Shown here: positions 18,501 to 33,500 of the stretch, in pieces
Numbering within the stretch: position 1 is the stretch's first letter
How the letters are laid out: each line of letters starts with the position of its first letter
Source of the DNA: Nocardia wallacei
Lineage (GTDB): Bacteria > Actinomycetota > Actinomycetes > Mycobacteriales > Mycobacteriaceae
DNA length: 38,278 nt
Assembly (NCBI RefSeq): GCF_029868745.1
Contig: NZ_JARWOP010000105.1
Coordinates: forward strand, 1 to 38,278
Direction: 5' to 3'
Program-made: the position numbers and the translations under genes
The notes under the pieces: generated by a model
What the model was told of the DNA's origin: nothing
Databases searched by the model: none
What the model saw: the letters and a program-made list of their open reading frames with translations, nothing else

Positions 18501-21500
18501 AAGATCCGGCTGCGCGGGTGGCGGGACAAGTTCGACCACGAGAAGGGCTTGGTCGACTGGGTCGATCAGATCACCCACGACCATGTGCGGGCGTTGTCGC
18601 GGGCGTATCCGATGCTCGAGGCGTTCGAGCGTGCCGGCGCCTCGCCCGGTGAGGTGGCGGCGCTGCGGCAGCGGATCGCGCAAGCGCCGCCGGTCGAGGT
18701 GGTCCGGTCCATGCTCGACGCGGCCGCCGTCCATTACGGCGTCGCCGAGCGATTCGATTCGGTCCACGGGCTGGAGGTCGCGGACGGGGCCGGAGTCGAG
18801 TATCTGGTGCTCGACGCCCGCACCTCCGACGAGCACGGCACCGGCGAGGCGGCGAAACGGTGGGCCAACGATCAGATCAAGAACGAGTGGGGGGCGCCGG
18901 GCACCGTCGCGTTCGTCAACAAGGAATATCTGCGCGGCACCGACTGGGAACCCACACCGGAATCGATCGCGCTGGGCGGAACCCTGGCCCGGATGGACGG
19001 TGGACCGTCACGGGGTGAACGGGCGTTCGAGCAGGGCGTCGGCCGCGCGTCCCGCGGCGGCACGACCACCGACCGCGAAGAAGGCGGCACACCGGGTACC
19101 TTCATGCAGTACCTCTCGCCCGAGGACTACCACGGCACCGTCGCCAACCACGGCGTCACCGACCAGGTCGTCATGTTCACCGACGCCGTCACCGCCCAAC
19201 GCGACGCGGCCGCCACGCACGCGGTCGAGAACACTCCCGACAGCCGCGCCGCACTCGACCAGGCAAACCAGGCTGTCGCGGCGGCCGAGCGCGTCCTGCG
19301 GGAAGACGCGGCACCGGCCCAGATGCGCGCGGTCGAACACCACCTTCTGAGCTCCGGCCGCACCCGGCACACCAACGTCGCTCCTCACACCAACATCCCT
19401 CCCCACGCCGCCGCACCTGTCCAGGCGGTCGCACCCGGCCCGGCCATGGACGGCACCTTCGCCGCCGAACCGGTGCACTCCGCCCTGCCGACACCCGGAA
19501 CCCACAGCGCCACCGACACTGTCGGCCCGGAACATCCGGGGGATCGATTCGCGCGGCTCGCCGGGTGGCTGGGGATCCCCCCGACGATCCCGGGTGCCAT
19601 CGCGACCCCGATCGGCGACGACCAGGACGAGGACCTAGACGACGATCCGCTGAGCCGGCCGCTGGAACAAGCAAGCACAACGGCGGCCGCGCAGGCCCTC
19701 GACCGGCTGCAAGCAGGTCTCCCACCCGCCGCCGCGGAAACGCTGAACCAGCACCTCGACCACCCGGCACCCGCCGCGGTGGTCCGCGATGTGACCCTTT
19801 CCGACGAACAAGCGCTGCACCACCTCGAGGATCGGCGGAATCGTCTGGCCGACGAGCTCGGCCTGCGGCCCGATCAGGTCGCAGGTGCGGAAGGTATACG
19901 CGAGGTCGGAACAAAGGTGGACCAGGCCCGTCGAGAGCTCGCTGATGCGTTGGAGACACTGCCACGGCCACCCGCCGAGGTCGATGCCGCCATCGCCCGC
20001 GCGGTGATCGCCGACGCGGTCGCGCAACTCTCGCAGACCTCCACCACCACCGAGCCGCCCGCCGAGCACGTGCTCGCCGCAGCATCCAACTATCTCGCTC
20101 TCACCGCCCTGCTCGACCTCGTCGTCAGCATCCACCAGCGGACCCCGAACGGCTGCGTGAACAACGCCGTGACGATGATGCGAGTGCTCTACCCGGACAA
20201 TCAGCACTCGTACCGAATGCCGGAACACACACCGCTGGCAGGCCACGGCAGCGCCGACGTCCAGTTCGCCTCCGGCGGAGGCTCCTTCGAGAAAATCGAC
20301 AGCCTGGACAAGGCCGCCGAGTGGCTCGAGAATCGACCGAGAAGCGCAATCTGGCTCGTCGACGAATGGATGGACACCCATGTCACCGACACCGACCGTA
20401 GGCGGGCAGCCGAACAGCTGACCCGCCACCTCGACGCCGGACGCCTCCACCTCACCGACTACCGCCAGCGCATAGCGCGAGTGCGCACCGCCACCGAGTA
20501 CACCGATCTGCGGCACGCGATGTCGGACCTGCCGAAGCTACCGGACCAGAACCCCGACCGAGAGTACGACGGGATAGTCCGATCCCATTTGCGGTTACTG
20601 CACAACAGAAGCGACCGGCCCGACCAACCGGACCTGGTCGTACTGGACATCAATGCCGGTAATACCCGCTCGGCCACGCTGCCCGAGGATCTTTCCGGCC
20701 CGGACGCACTCCTGAAGAAGGCTGTCCGTTTTCACGACTGGAAGAAAGAGCAAGAGGATCGATTCCAGCGACTCGGTCAAAAGGGTAGCCGGGCCTGGAT
20801 CCTCAAATTCACCAGCGAAGGCATAGCTGTCGACCGCGATTCCGAACCGCCGAACTCGAATGCTTTCGCGCCACAGCACTCGGACGTCCCCCCTCCGGTC
20901 TCGGTGCCGCGCTCCGCATCGGCACAACCCGAATCCAGGGACCAATTCGCGCTCGCAGGCCACCGCCCACCCGAGGACAGCGATCCGCCAGAAGTCACCG
21001 GCCCGGCCGGCGCGATCGCAGGCGATGGGCCCGCGTTCCGGCCGAGCGAAGCCGAACGGGCGATGGAAACGCTGGCACCGGGCAAGCCGGAGCCGTTGGG
21101 CGGGGGCGCTACGGCGACGTATCGCGCACGGACGGCTTCGGGTAAAACCTCGGTGCTCAAGCCGATTTACCTCGAAAACATCCAGCTGTTCCCGGCAAAG
21201 TCCGAGGCCATATGGCGGCCGGAGATCCGAGCAAATTTGGATAGTCGCGGACCGACGCGCCTACGTTATGGGATTCCGCGAGGCGGCGGGCAGCTTGCCG
21301 CCCGTGAGGTCGCCACATATCGATTCGATGAAGCCGCAGGATTCGGGCGGGTACCGCCCACCGGCATCGCCGACAGTCCTTTCGGCCCGGCTTCCAATCA
21401 GCTGATGGTGGCCGCGGGCCCCAGCCATTTGGCGAGGGTACTCGAGCACCACCCTGGATGGCGCACCCTGTCCAGGGATGAAAAGGTAAAACTCGTAGAA

Positions 21501-24500
21501 GATACCCTCCGTTACCCGCGGCTGCATCTCGAGCAGATGGCGGTGATCGACTACGTCATCGGAAATACCGATCGTCATTTTCGTAATTACCTCACAGGTA
21601 TTGATGGTGGAGTCGTCGCGATCGATCACTCCTTTACGTTCCCGGAATCGCCGGACTCGCGTTTCGGAATCCTCTCCGACTTCGTGACGGCGTTCCGGAG
21701 CGTCGGACTCAGTGCCGAGATCCTGAAAAGTATTCGTGCCATCGATACGGACATGCTACGCGCGGCCTGGCTGGATGCCGGTCTCCGCGACAAGGCGATA
21801 CACGGTGCGCTCGAGCGCTTGCAGGAGATCCGAAAAAGGGGAAAGATCACCGGCGAGGCATGGCCGGGCATTATCACGGGATCAGGGCTGGCACTGGCGA
21901 CTGCCGGTCTTCCGTCGGGCTGGATCGAATGGGCTGCCAGCGATGTGAAAGCTGATACCCCCACAGCGAATTCCATTCGCCAGACAGAGTCCACCGATGG
22001 CCATATGTCGGCGGATGAGCGTGGAGCGTCCGGCGAGGAGATCCGGCCTGGGACGGCCGCACTGCCCGCCGATGTGCTTGCCGGAGTTGAGGAGTTGCGC
22101 GCCGCGCCGACTGGCCCTGAATCAGACGTGCCCGACGACACCGACGGGGTGTCGTCCAGTGACGAGACGGTCGTTTCAGCGGAGATCGAGGAGTTCGTGC
22201 GGGGATCCGACGGCCTGGTCGCGGACATTGCGGCACAACCGGGTGATCCCCCACTGGCAGTAGCTGCCTTGCAGAAACTGCTGGCGTCTCGCGGTGTGGA
22301 GGCCGATTCGGCGGGACCGGGCGACGTCTCGGCAGCCGATCCCGCAATCGCTGGCACGGATCCCGTTGCTGTCGAACGCTGCTGGCGGTCGCTCGCGGAT
22401 GCGGAGCAGCGCGCGGTCGTTGTCGTGTATCCGGAGGTGATCGGCCGTCTTGCTGGTGTTCCCGTGCGGATACGGGATATCGCCCTGCGGCTCGCTCTGC
22501 GCCGCTCGCTCGAATCAGCTGTCGCCCGGGCCGGTTTGACGACGGCGGAAATAGATCCGGCGGCGCTGAGTGGCTATGGTGCGCTGGGCAGGCTTTGGGC
22601 GGAGCGTGTCAGGCTGCAGGAGGCGGACCGGCGAGCCGGTGCTGTTCCCGGGGGCGGGCCTGTGGTGTATCTGCTGGATACTCCGCTCGGGCGGAACGGC
22701 GGCCGGACGATTCTTGCTTTCGACAATCCTGATGTCACCGAACGGGTGGCCTGTCACTTCTTCAGTGGTGCCCCGGACGTCCCCGCGGACCCGGTCGTCG
22801 CGGTGCGCAACGCCTACGAGTCCACGCTCAGGGCCGGCGCCCACAACGCTTCGGCCATCATGTACCTCGATCACGATCTACCCGCCGTCCTGCCGCGGAT
22901 GCGACGGATCCGGCTGCAACCGGCACAGCGTAGTGGTGGATACCTTGCTCGTTTCCTCGCTGAGTTCAGCATGGTGCGGAATGAGCCCAACACGCCGACA
23001 CTGTGTCAACTGGACGCATACGGATTCGGTTCGGCGGCAACCGCGCTGAGCGAAGCCGCCGCCGGGCAGCGGTTGAACGGGATTATCACCAACCTGGTCC
23101 ATCTGCATTCGGAAGGTCAAGGGTCGGTCACCGACTACGGACCGGATGTCAAGGTTTATGCGTTGAGCCCTTCCCGTTTTACTCCGGTGCGTCCAGTCGG
23201 CTCTGACCCGGTCGAGGGTCCGCAGGTGACTCGGGTCCGCGCGGAGATTCCGGTGGAACGCGCGTTTCAAGAGGCGCATCCCATCGCGAGACGAGTCCTC
23301 GAATTGCTGGACTATCCAGCCCATCCGTTCAGTGTGGACGCTCCGGTACGCGACCAGTGTTACTGGTTCGCCAATCCCCATGCCCGCACGTTCACCGAAG
23401 GTCTGACCGCGATCGGCCTGATATCGGCGGGACGAGGCGACGATGTCCAGACGGCGCCGATGCGGACAGTGCAGGGCGATCCGGAGGCCGGACGACGGGT
23501 GCGGCTGTACAAGCCCTCCACAGCGGATATCCCGGAACACCCGGGTGCCGATGACCGTGCTCTGGTCCAGGAAGCGCTGTCGATGCGGGGATCCGATGTC
23601 ACCATCGACGATCTCTGCCACCAGGGTCTGCCCGATGATTGGACCCGGGCGGCCGAGTTGGCCACCGCGAACTACCACTGGTGGAACTCGCTGGGTGATC
23701 CCGCCCGTCCCGGCGAACTGTCACCGACCCAGTGCGCCCTTCTCCGGCGGTATCCCGCACAGATGAGCGGGCTTCCGGGCCTGCCCCTGCGCGCCCAAGG
23801 TCTGGCCTGTGCCCGGCAGCTGGAACAGGACCGAGCCCGGCTGGTACCCGCGGCTGACGATCGACCCCGCTGGACCGAAGCCGAGGTCCGACAGCTGCGC
23901 AACGTCTTGGGCATGGAAGAAGCGTTGGGCGTCGCCACCGCGGTACGTCCCGGTATCGAGCAGCCACCGGTATGTGTGACGGATTGGGACGCGGCAGCAT
24001 TCGACAACGACGGTAAGGCGATCGTCCACTTCGGCGACACCGATACCGCCGACTATGTGGCCGACCTCATCCCGGGCATGATGTCGGATGCTCAGACCCT
24101 GCCCCGGCTGGTGGCGATGGCGCGCAATCTGTATGAGTCCATGGTCGGCGCAAGGCCGGGCGTCGAGGTCGCGGTGCGACTGCGGCTGGGACATGACGCG
24201 CCCAGCGGAAAGCGGGCGGTACTGGAAACCGTGCGGACCGATATCGCGAAATCCGCCGGACAGATCGTACGCCGTGACCTGGTGGCCTGGCATGCCAAAC
24301 GTGCCGCCATCGCCGAGAGCGGGGGCTCGGCTATGCCCTACTTCACTGTGCACAGCCACAGTTACGGTGGCGTCACCGCGAACTTCGCCATGCGAGATGC
24401 CGAGCTGAGCGGAATTGTGGCCAAACACATCATGTATGGGGTGCCAGCCACCGGAGACAACGAACATGTGTCCCAAACCGGAATCGATACCATTGCGATG

Positions 24501-27500
24501 TATTCGCCCAGTGATCCGGTACCGACTTTCGGCGCCACCGCCGACGACCATTACGGCAGATTCTACAAAATCGCGGTCACGAAGAAATCAGGGATGGGAG
24601 TCGGTCCAACCTACATACCTGCGTACCGCACAGACGGCAAAGATTTCGGGGCCACGATCCTGCCGATACAATTTCCCGACCGCTACCCCTTCAATAAGAG
24701 GTTTCCAGCCCATGGCTACTATTTCAACGAGGCCGACCCCGATACCGGGGAACAGGTGGACTCGCTGCGTTACGCTGGGCTGATCGCCACCAACCAGAGC
24801 GAGCAAATACCTCACCAGCCAAGACAGCCCCATGATGGTGCTTCGTTGCAAGTCCGGCTGGACGAAATTGGACCGACGGGTCACAGCCCACCCGAAGACA
24901 CACACGCGCCGCTCGAATCCCACGAGAACCCGGACGACGCCGTCGACGCCAGCACGACCCTCGCCGACAGTACGGAAACAGGTCTGGACGGACACATCGG
25001 CGCGGGTTCCGAGAAATTCGCGCCCGGAGGCCAAATCGGCAGCAGGCCGCCAGAGGAACCCGGCAGTCGGGATGATTCTCTGCGCGCGCAGATGTTCCTC
25101 TCCGCAGGGCTGGTCGGTGTCGATCCGGCCTCTGCGATGCCCGATGCTGCCGAACGGCACCGGTTGGACGAACACTGCGACGCTTACCTTGGCGAATTCA
25201 GCCGGCTGCGGCGAAGCGCGGGCGATCCCCGCCTCACCGCCGATCCCGACTCGATTCTGACACCCCAGGAAGCGGAACAAGCTGTCGCGCAACTGGACTC
25301 CGATACGCTCGCCACGCCCCAGCAGCATGCGATCGGCAGCCGATGGCTGCACCTGCATCGGTTGCTGACCGCGGCCGACGAACTCACTGGAGGGGAATCG
25401 GCCGTTCGGCCCGGCGACGATGTCCTGAAGCAGTTGGCGACCGTGATCGGCCTGTGGCGCACGGCGATAGGCGCCGATTCCTTCGAGGATGCCATCCTGG
25501 CGGAGTTCCGCATGGAGTACGCGAAGACCGTCCTGCCTGGCGTCGACGCGGCGACCTGCCGAATGTTGCTGCACCGCTGCGACGAGATTCGCAGGGCACT
25601 GGCCGGTGCCGTCGATGCGCGCTACCCGGCATCGCCACCACCACACGGGAGCCTCGAAGAATTCGTGGGCGGCGTGCGGGAGTATGTCGGCACCGCACTC
25701 TTGCCGGAGAATCTGCAGACCCTGCCCGCCATGATCGACGCTGCCACCAAGTCGGTTCGGCCGTTCCTTATGGGGTTGGACGACTGGTCGACCGACGAAC
25801 TGCGGGCATATGCCCTGCTGGATCTGCAACGTCGTTTCCTGGATCGACTGGTGCCGAGTTTGCGCGAAACAGCGGAGCAGCAACTACGCACCGATCTCGC
25901 ACTGCTGAAACATTCCAGCAGAACCGATGGCCCATTCGACGGACCCGAGTATCCGATCGGCGCCCGGCCGCCGGAGAACGAAGACGAACTGCCGGAGGCT
26001 GCGGACGGCGACCGGGGGGCCGATGCCTCGAGCCGAGGCGGGATCCTTGCGGACGAGCCGGTGTCGGGATGGCGGGTGGATACGGCCGAGTTGATCGACA
26101 GGTATGTGGGCGATACCCCGCCGAGTTATGAACAGTTGCGGATGCGGTTGCGTGAACTGGTTGATCGGTACCCGGAAGAGGCATTCTTCAGGGAGATCGG
26201 CCGTTCGCGGGAAGACCGGCCGATGGAGTTGTTGTCGATAGAAGGTGGCCCGCACAACATCTTGCTCATTGTCGATCCGCATCCGATGGAGCCGGTGGGC
26301 CGCGCGACGGCGTTGGCGTTCGCCGAGCATTTCTGTTCGCGTTCCGATCTGCGCGCAGTGTATTCCCTGCACATTGTCGTGAGCTCGGATCCCGACAGTG
26401 CGGTACTGAACGCGCCACCCGCCCGGGCGGACGGACCGGTAGATCTCGCCTCTTATCACACCGGAATCCATCGTGCTGCGGTTATCGACCAACCCGAATG
26501 GAGATTTCCGTCGGCGGCGCCACAGCTGGGGATGCGATTCAATTCGGCGGTTCCGTTGCCGGAGACATTAGCTCAGATGGGCGTGATCAAGTCTCTGCGC
26601 TCGCTTCTTATTTCGTCGTCGCTGCACAATATCGACTCGGGTGGCGTTCATCTGTTCTTCGGTATTTCCGGAGACGGCTGGATAGGTGAACTAGGCCCGC
26701 AGATCCCGGACCTTCTTGCCGATATCGCCGTGCGGCACGATATCCCAGTGGAGTCGATCCCCGGCGATGTCGCTGAGCTCTCATCGTGGTTCGAGAAGAT
26801 CGGCAACGGCGTGTATGCCAATAGGCGGGTACACGGCCAAGCCTTTTCAGGCACATTTGCCGGATATTACGGTGGTTTGCCGGTCACGATCGAAGTGCCG
26901 GAGTGGGAGACTCGGCCGTCGAGTGTGACCAGGTCTGAGGCCATCGATTTGCTGGAGCAACGCGCCGAGGTACTCGAGGAACTGCTCCGGCGCTTACCGC
27001 CGGATATTGCCCCGAGCACATTCAGCCGCGCCGCCGAGAGTGGAGCCCGGTATGCGCGGGATCAAGCCGAGGCTCTGCGGCGTGATCCGGACAAGGTATT
27101 CGAACCCGGGATTGTGCACCGGTCGTCCGTGCGTCGTATGGGTGGTTTGCTGCGACATATCGACGAGGCGCTGCTTTCCCACCCTGACCACGGCGAGTTG
27201 CGGTTGCTGCGGGAGGATGTGAACAGGCATTTCCTCGACTGGGTTCAGTTCCAGCGCGATGACCAGAACCCGGTGTGGCGGCCATTGCGGTCCACCGCCG
27301 GTATGCAACTGGAATTCCTGTTCGCACTCGTCCCCATGGCGCGAGCGGCCCGTGCCGATGCGTCTACGCCCGAGCCCGTGACCTCGCAGCGTGACCATAC
27401 GCAGTCTGTGGAAACGGAAGTGCCGCAAGGGGCGTCGACGCCGTGGTCTCGAGTGGGGTCTGCGGTGGATGCTCGGGTCGAACGTCCGGAACGGCCGGGC

Positions 27501-30500
27501 TCCGTCGCGATCGGCTCGCCGGGGCAGGTGTCCTCCGATTCTCGGCCGGACATCTCGATCGAATCGGCTGCGGACGAGGGTCGCGGGCCCGGCGACGAAA
27601 GCAGGCCCGATGCGCCGATAGGTACCCGGAGGGACGATTCGAATCCCGGCCGTCGGCACTCGGGGCCGCTGCCGACACCGTGGACGGCCGTGGACCAGCA
27701 CACGCCGAATGCGAAGCCGCGCGCCGGGGACGATGTGGTCGATTCGGTGTGGAGGGTCGACGGCGCGCGGTTGATCGATGAGCATGTGGGTGATACTTCG
27801 CCCACGTATGAGGAATTGCGGCGGCGGTTGCGTGATCTCGCCGACCGGTATCCCGACGATGTGGCCAGGTTCAGTGAGATCGGGCGTACTCGCGAAGGTC
27901 GGCCGATGGAGTTGCTGTCGGTATACGGCGGTCCGCGCAATGTCTTGCTGGTTGTCGATCCGCACCCGATGGAGTCGGTAGGTCGCGCGACCGCGCTGGC
28001 GATCGCCCAGCACGTCCTGACGGAGCCGGGTCTGCGGTCCGAGGTGTCGTATCACTTCATCGTGTGTTCCGATCCTGACACTGCGGTGATGAACGCGCCA
28101 CCGGCTCGGACGGTCGGACCGGTCGATCTGGCGAAGTACTACACCGGCATCGCCCGTCCGGTTCGACATCCCGAATGGAGTTTCCTCTCGGCGGTGCCGG
28201 TGCCGGGAATGCGATTGAACTCGGAGGTTCCGTTGCCGGAGACGCTGGCTCAGATGGGCGTGATCAAGGCGTTGCGTCCGCTTCTCCTGTCGCCGTCGCT
28301 GCACAATATCGATTCGGGTGGCGCTTTCCTGTACTTCGGTATTTCCGGAGACGGCTGGATAGGTGAACTAGGTCCACGGATCCCCGATCTTTTTGCCGAT
28401 ATCGCCGTGCGGCACGGTATCCCCGTCGAATCGGCCCCCATCGATGTAGCTTTGCTTCCATCATGGTACGAGAATATCGGAAACGGCGTGCACGCTAATA
28501 GGCGTGTGCCCGGCGAAGCCTTTTCGGGTACATTTGTCGGTTATTACGGTGGGTTGCCGATGACGATCGAAGTGCCCGAGTGGATAACGCGGCCGTCGTC
28601 GCTCGGCAGGAGGGAGGCTATCGACCTACTCAAGCGTCGTATTTCTATTCTCGATGAATTGACCGGCCGTCTTTACGCGGAGAGTCGTCCCAGTGTGTTC
28701 AGCCGCTCCGCCGATACGTACGCGGCAATGCTACGTGGAAATATCGATGTATGGCACAGTGATCCGAATTCGCCTTTTTCTCCGCACTTGGTGCACGTGT
28801 GGACGCTACGTAATTGCGGACAACTGCTACGTCATATCGACGGGGCATCATTGTCTAATCCGGGAATTTCTGATCTGGAAGCGATCAGGACGGACCTGAA
28901 CAGCAAGTTCCTGGAATGGGTGCAGTTTCAACGCGATGATCAGAACCCGGTCTGGCGGCCATTGCGTTCCACCGCCGGCATGCAACTGGAATTCATACTC
29001 GCAACGATCCCGGGGGCGCTGCGAGTAGCCGACCGAACCGGGCGGACGCCAAAAGCTGTGGTGTCGGCGGCTGACGGCGAACTGGATGATGAATCCGGTG
29101 CGGCATCGCCTACCGAGGGCGAGGCCGTCGCCGACCTCACGATCGAAGCGGCTACGCCCGCGGATATCGAGCCCCTGTCCGAGCACTTCGGCGAGTCCTG
29201 GATTCTCGAGGACCGCCTGCTTCGCCAGGACCGGGGAGACGGTGTCTTGTTCGTAGCGCGTCATGGCGGCAGGCCGGTGGCGCACGGGTATCTCTGGCTC
29301 GAGGATGCCGAGGAACCGGAGATTCGATCCGGTCTTCCGGGTGTCGCGTTGATCAACCATCTGGAAGTGGCTGAAGGTCTCCGGGGCCGCCATATCGGTA
29401 GCGAGCTGATCGCGCGCATGGAACGGTTTGCGCGTGTGGAAGCGGGGCGTGATCGGATCGCCCTGGCTGTCCTTCCCAGCAACACCGGCGCGGTACGCCT
29501 GTACGAGAGATTGGGATATGTCGATTGGGGTCAGGGGACCGTGCAGTGCTACGACGTCGTGGAAAGGGAGGACGGGAGCCGGGTTCGAGTGCCGGATCCC
29601 GAGCAGGCCCGCGTGCTGGTCAAGGACCTCGTTCAGCGGCCGCTGTCGGACGATTCGCGCTCCCCGCCGCCCTCGCTTCCCGCGTTCACACCGACTGGCG
29701 GTGGATCTCACCGCGTCGGCCCGGATTCCGGCGGCGTTGGTCGGGCTGTGCTCGGTGGGCATGCGGTGGACGCGGTACCGGACCACGTCAAGGAGTTGCT
29801 GCGGCATACCGGGGTCGGCCGCCGGGTGCTGGCGGCGCTGGAGTCGATGCCGGTGCGGGAGCGTTTCGAGTTGATGGGTGAGGGCGGTCATCGCGGTGGG
29901 GAGTGGGTCGACAGTGCGCTTGCTGCCACGGTTTTCACGTCCGGTAACGATTATGCGGTGCAGGCGCTGAGCTTGGCGCACGAGGTCGTGCACGCCGAGT
30001 TCTTCGTCGACGATCGCACGGTGCGTGATCCGTTATCGATGTCGGTCGACGAGTATGTGCGGGCCAGGGTCGCGGAGGAGACCGCGTGTTTCCGTATCAT
30101 GGCGGAGCTGGCTCCCGAGCTTCGGTCGCTCGGGCTCGACATACCGCTGCAGGTCACGGAAGCCGCGTACGACGTGGCATATGACAAGGCAGTAAGACGC
30201 CGCACCAGCGCCGCGCTGACCCCGGAACAGGTCCACCAGCAGGCGCACGCGTCGGCTTTGAAGGCGGCCGAACAGGAAGTCGCCACCTTCGAGTGGGCTG
30301 ACGGTCGCAGCTACCGCAGGTTCTACCGTGATGACTATCGAGCGTGGGAGAAGGCGGGCCACACTCGTTCGCCGGACGGAACGGTCACCGCCGCAAGGCA
30401 TCCCCGCCGCTACGATCTCACGCCGGAGGGTGCGAGACGGATGCGCCGAGCCGCCTTGCGTTACGACCACGACGTCGTATCGGCAGACGATCTGTCCCGG

Positions 30501-33500
30501 CGGTTGGCCGAGATGGCAGCCGAACTCGGCGTCATCGGAGGGCCCAGGTCGGTGACCAGAGCGCGGGTGGCGCGCGAAATCGCCGCGCTGGACGCAGAAT
30601 TGGCGACCGGGTCACCGGATCGGCTGCCGGAGTTGCGGCGTCGGCAGCATCGTTGGCGCGAACTGTCCGACCTGGCCGATGAGTACGGCAGGCTCGATGC
30701 GTCGATTCGCTGGGATCGGGTGAGGGAGATGGAGGATGTCCTCGCCGCCGATGTCGTCGACCGGATGGCGAGCACTGCCTCTGGCGCGCAACGCATTTCG
30801 GACCGCGCGGTATTGGTGCCGGGCACACCGAGGCGGCTGGTGATCGTCGGCGGGCCGGGAGAACACCAGGCCGTGCTGGCCGATCCTCGTGTGGCCGCGG
30901 CGAGGCGTGGCGCACAGGTCGAGTACTGCCATGTGCAGGTGCAACCGGGCGGGGAGCCGCACGTGTGGACGTTGATCGCACCGACCGCGGTGCTGCGACC
31001 GACGCCGTTGAGATCGCTACACCTTGCTGAGCGGGCGACTCGGCAACGTATGGAGCGCATTCGCGCCGAACTGGGCACAACGCAGGTCGGCGGATGGGCA
31101 CTCGAGGTATTGCACGACGTGGAGATCGTGCAGACAGCGAATCCCGCCGAGGCAGGCTACAAGCCGGTCCGGCGCCGGTTGGTCCTCGACGCCGGGATGT
31201 CGGACGAACACCATATGGCTCACCTGGTACACCAGGCGATTCATGTCGCGGTGGCCCGGGGTCGGGAGGCGATCGAGGCCGTCCGCGAACAGCTGACCTC
31301 GCCGCGCGAGGCGTATATCGACGCGCGAATAGATGAGGAAACTCGTGCGCACGCCATGGAAATCGTTGCCGCGCTGCAACTTCGAGCCGCAGGATACGAC
31401 GTTCCGGAGCCGATGGGCATGCGTGCCTACACCGACGCCTACTACCGGGCACGGGCGAGCCTGGTCGAGGACCTGGTCCGGGCCGGGCAACCTGTTCCCG
31501 ACCGGTTGCTGCCGGTGCTGGATCGGATGGCGAACGACGCCGGGCTGGCGGCGCTGCGGCCGGAAGTCGAAGCGCATGTGGAGTCCTACCAGGATCTCTA
31601 CGGCCGGGCATGGGACGCCGCCCAGGGCGTCCAGCCCTTCGCCGAGCAGGTCCAAGCCGCCCGCAGGAGCGGTGAACGGACGGTGCGAGCACTCGGCGGC
31701 GGCGTTCCCGGTGTGCGGAACGTCGAATTGGTTTCCTACAACGACGGTGCCGTGTATGTGCGTATGGCACTGCACGATTCCCGTTCTCGGCACGCCGCGG
31801 TGCTGTCGTCCCTGCTGGGCAGGGCGTTCGATGTGCCGATGCCCCGTGTCGTCGCGGACGGCGACGTGTTGTACTTCGAGCCGACATCCTGGGCCCTGCC
31901 TGTCGAGCTGGGCAGGCCCGGATTCGGATCGACCGGTCTCGGTCTGCACGACGCGCTGGTCGGCTTCCCGGATTCGGCCGACCGCGTAGTGGTCGAGCGT
32001 AGCGACCAGGTCGCCTGGAGTAATCACCACCGTGCGTTCGAATCCGCGGCCCTTACGCCCGAGACGGTCAGCCGGTTCGCGCAGCGATTCCTGCGAGCAC
32101 GGGCCGACGGCACCGTCGAATTCATCGCTCACGATGTCCCACGCTCCGAACTCGAGTGGTTCCGTGACCGGGCCGAGAAACTGCGGCCCGACTTCGAACG
32201 GCTCGGCCGCGCCGACTGGCACGACGTGGCGATGGCCCGGCTCGCGGAAATCGAGGCGCACGCCCGTCCCGACCCTGCCTCGGGCGAGGAATCCGCCGCG
32301 CGCAGCGCGGACTCCGATAGCGCCCTCGACGCAGTGCACCCGTCGCAACAAGCGATCAGAGGTCCACCACGCGCCGACGTGGAATCCGTAGTCGAAGAAG
32401 GCTTGCACCGGCCGTCGACACCTTGGTCGCAGATGACGCCCACAACCAACGACCCTGTCGGCCGCCCGAATTCGACCGGGGAATCGAGGCGTCCCGACGC
32501 TCTCGACCACCTGAAGCAGTCGAACACCGCACAGGGTGCGGCTGACCTCGAAGGCCCCGCTGGACCGATCGGTACCCGGCCACCCGAAGGCGAGAAGCCG
32601 ATGACTACTGGCGGCCGTATCTATTCACCGTTCGGCTACGTTGCTGGTGGAATCCGGCGTTTCGATACGGACCGAGAAGGCGAACTGTACGGTGAGCAGC
32701 ACCTTGGTTACATGTTCAAAAATCTCTCGCCGGCCCAGCAAGAAGTGGCCATACAGTGGACTGTCGGGTCGCGCGCGTTCAACGAATTGCTTCGTCCTGA
32801 TGGGCTGCCGGAGCCGGCGGAGCTGGCGAGGCGTCTGAACGACTGGTACGAGAACCCAGCCGACGAGTGGCGGGTTCGAGGGCTGATCGTGGGCGCCGTG
32901 CCGACCTTGGAAGAGGTCTATGCGCTCGAAGGTCGAACGGACCTGTCTCCGGCCCAGGCTCGAGTCGTATCTCGGGTGCTCTCCTCCGAGAATCCGGCAA
33001 GGGAACTCTCGCGGGTCTTCCCGAAGAATGCGTCCATGAAGCCGGTTCTCACGGTTTCATACGGTAAGTGGCCGACAGCGGAGGAGATCATACAGCGGAC
33101 GCACCTGCTGGATGAATCCGTCAACAATCCCCTCCCGGAGGGCTTGCGGGTTGAATGTGGATTTCGGAACTGGGACCTTTTGAAGGTTGTTTCGAGCCCA
33201 TACGAGCTGGTTGGCAGACAGTTTATGTATCCCGGTTACCGGGCGGCTTCCCTGGGGAAACGGCTCGATACCTTCGACATGCCCACCCGTGCGTACGTCG
33301 CGCATATGACTCTGGACGCGCCGAAGGGGACACCGGCTCTCTGGATCGGCCGGAAAAGTCGATATCCGCGGCAGCGAGAGATCCTGTTCCCTCGAAACCT
33401 GATCTGTGAAATCACGAGGGTGAGTTATCGTGGTCCCGGCCTCTTGCCTCATACAACGCCGTGGCGAATCTGGGCGACGGTGGTCGGCGTGCAGCACGGT

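Noticed and set aside
14079..18836. A 1,585-codon open frame on the minus strand opposite the giant gene.
   Set aside because: Its translation is Arg/Pro/His-rich with no family-like segments, and it lies exactly antisense to strongly biased codons. It is a high-GC shadow of the coding strand.
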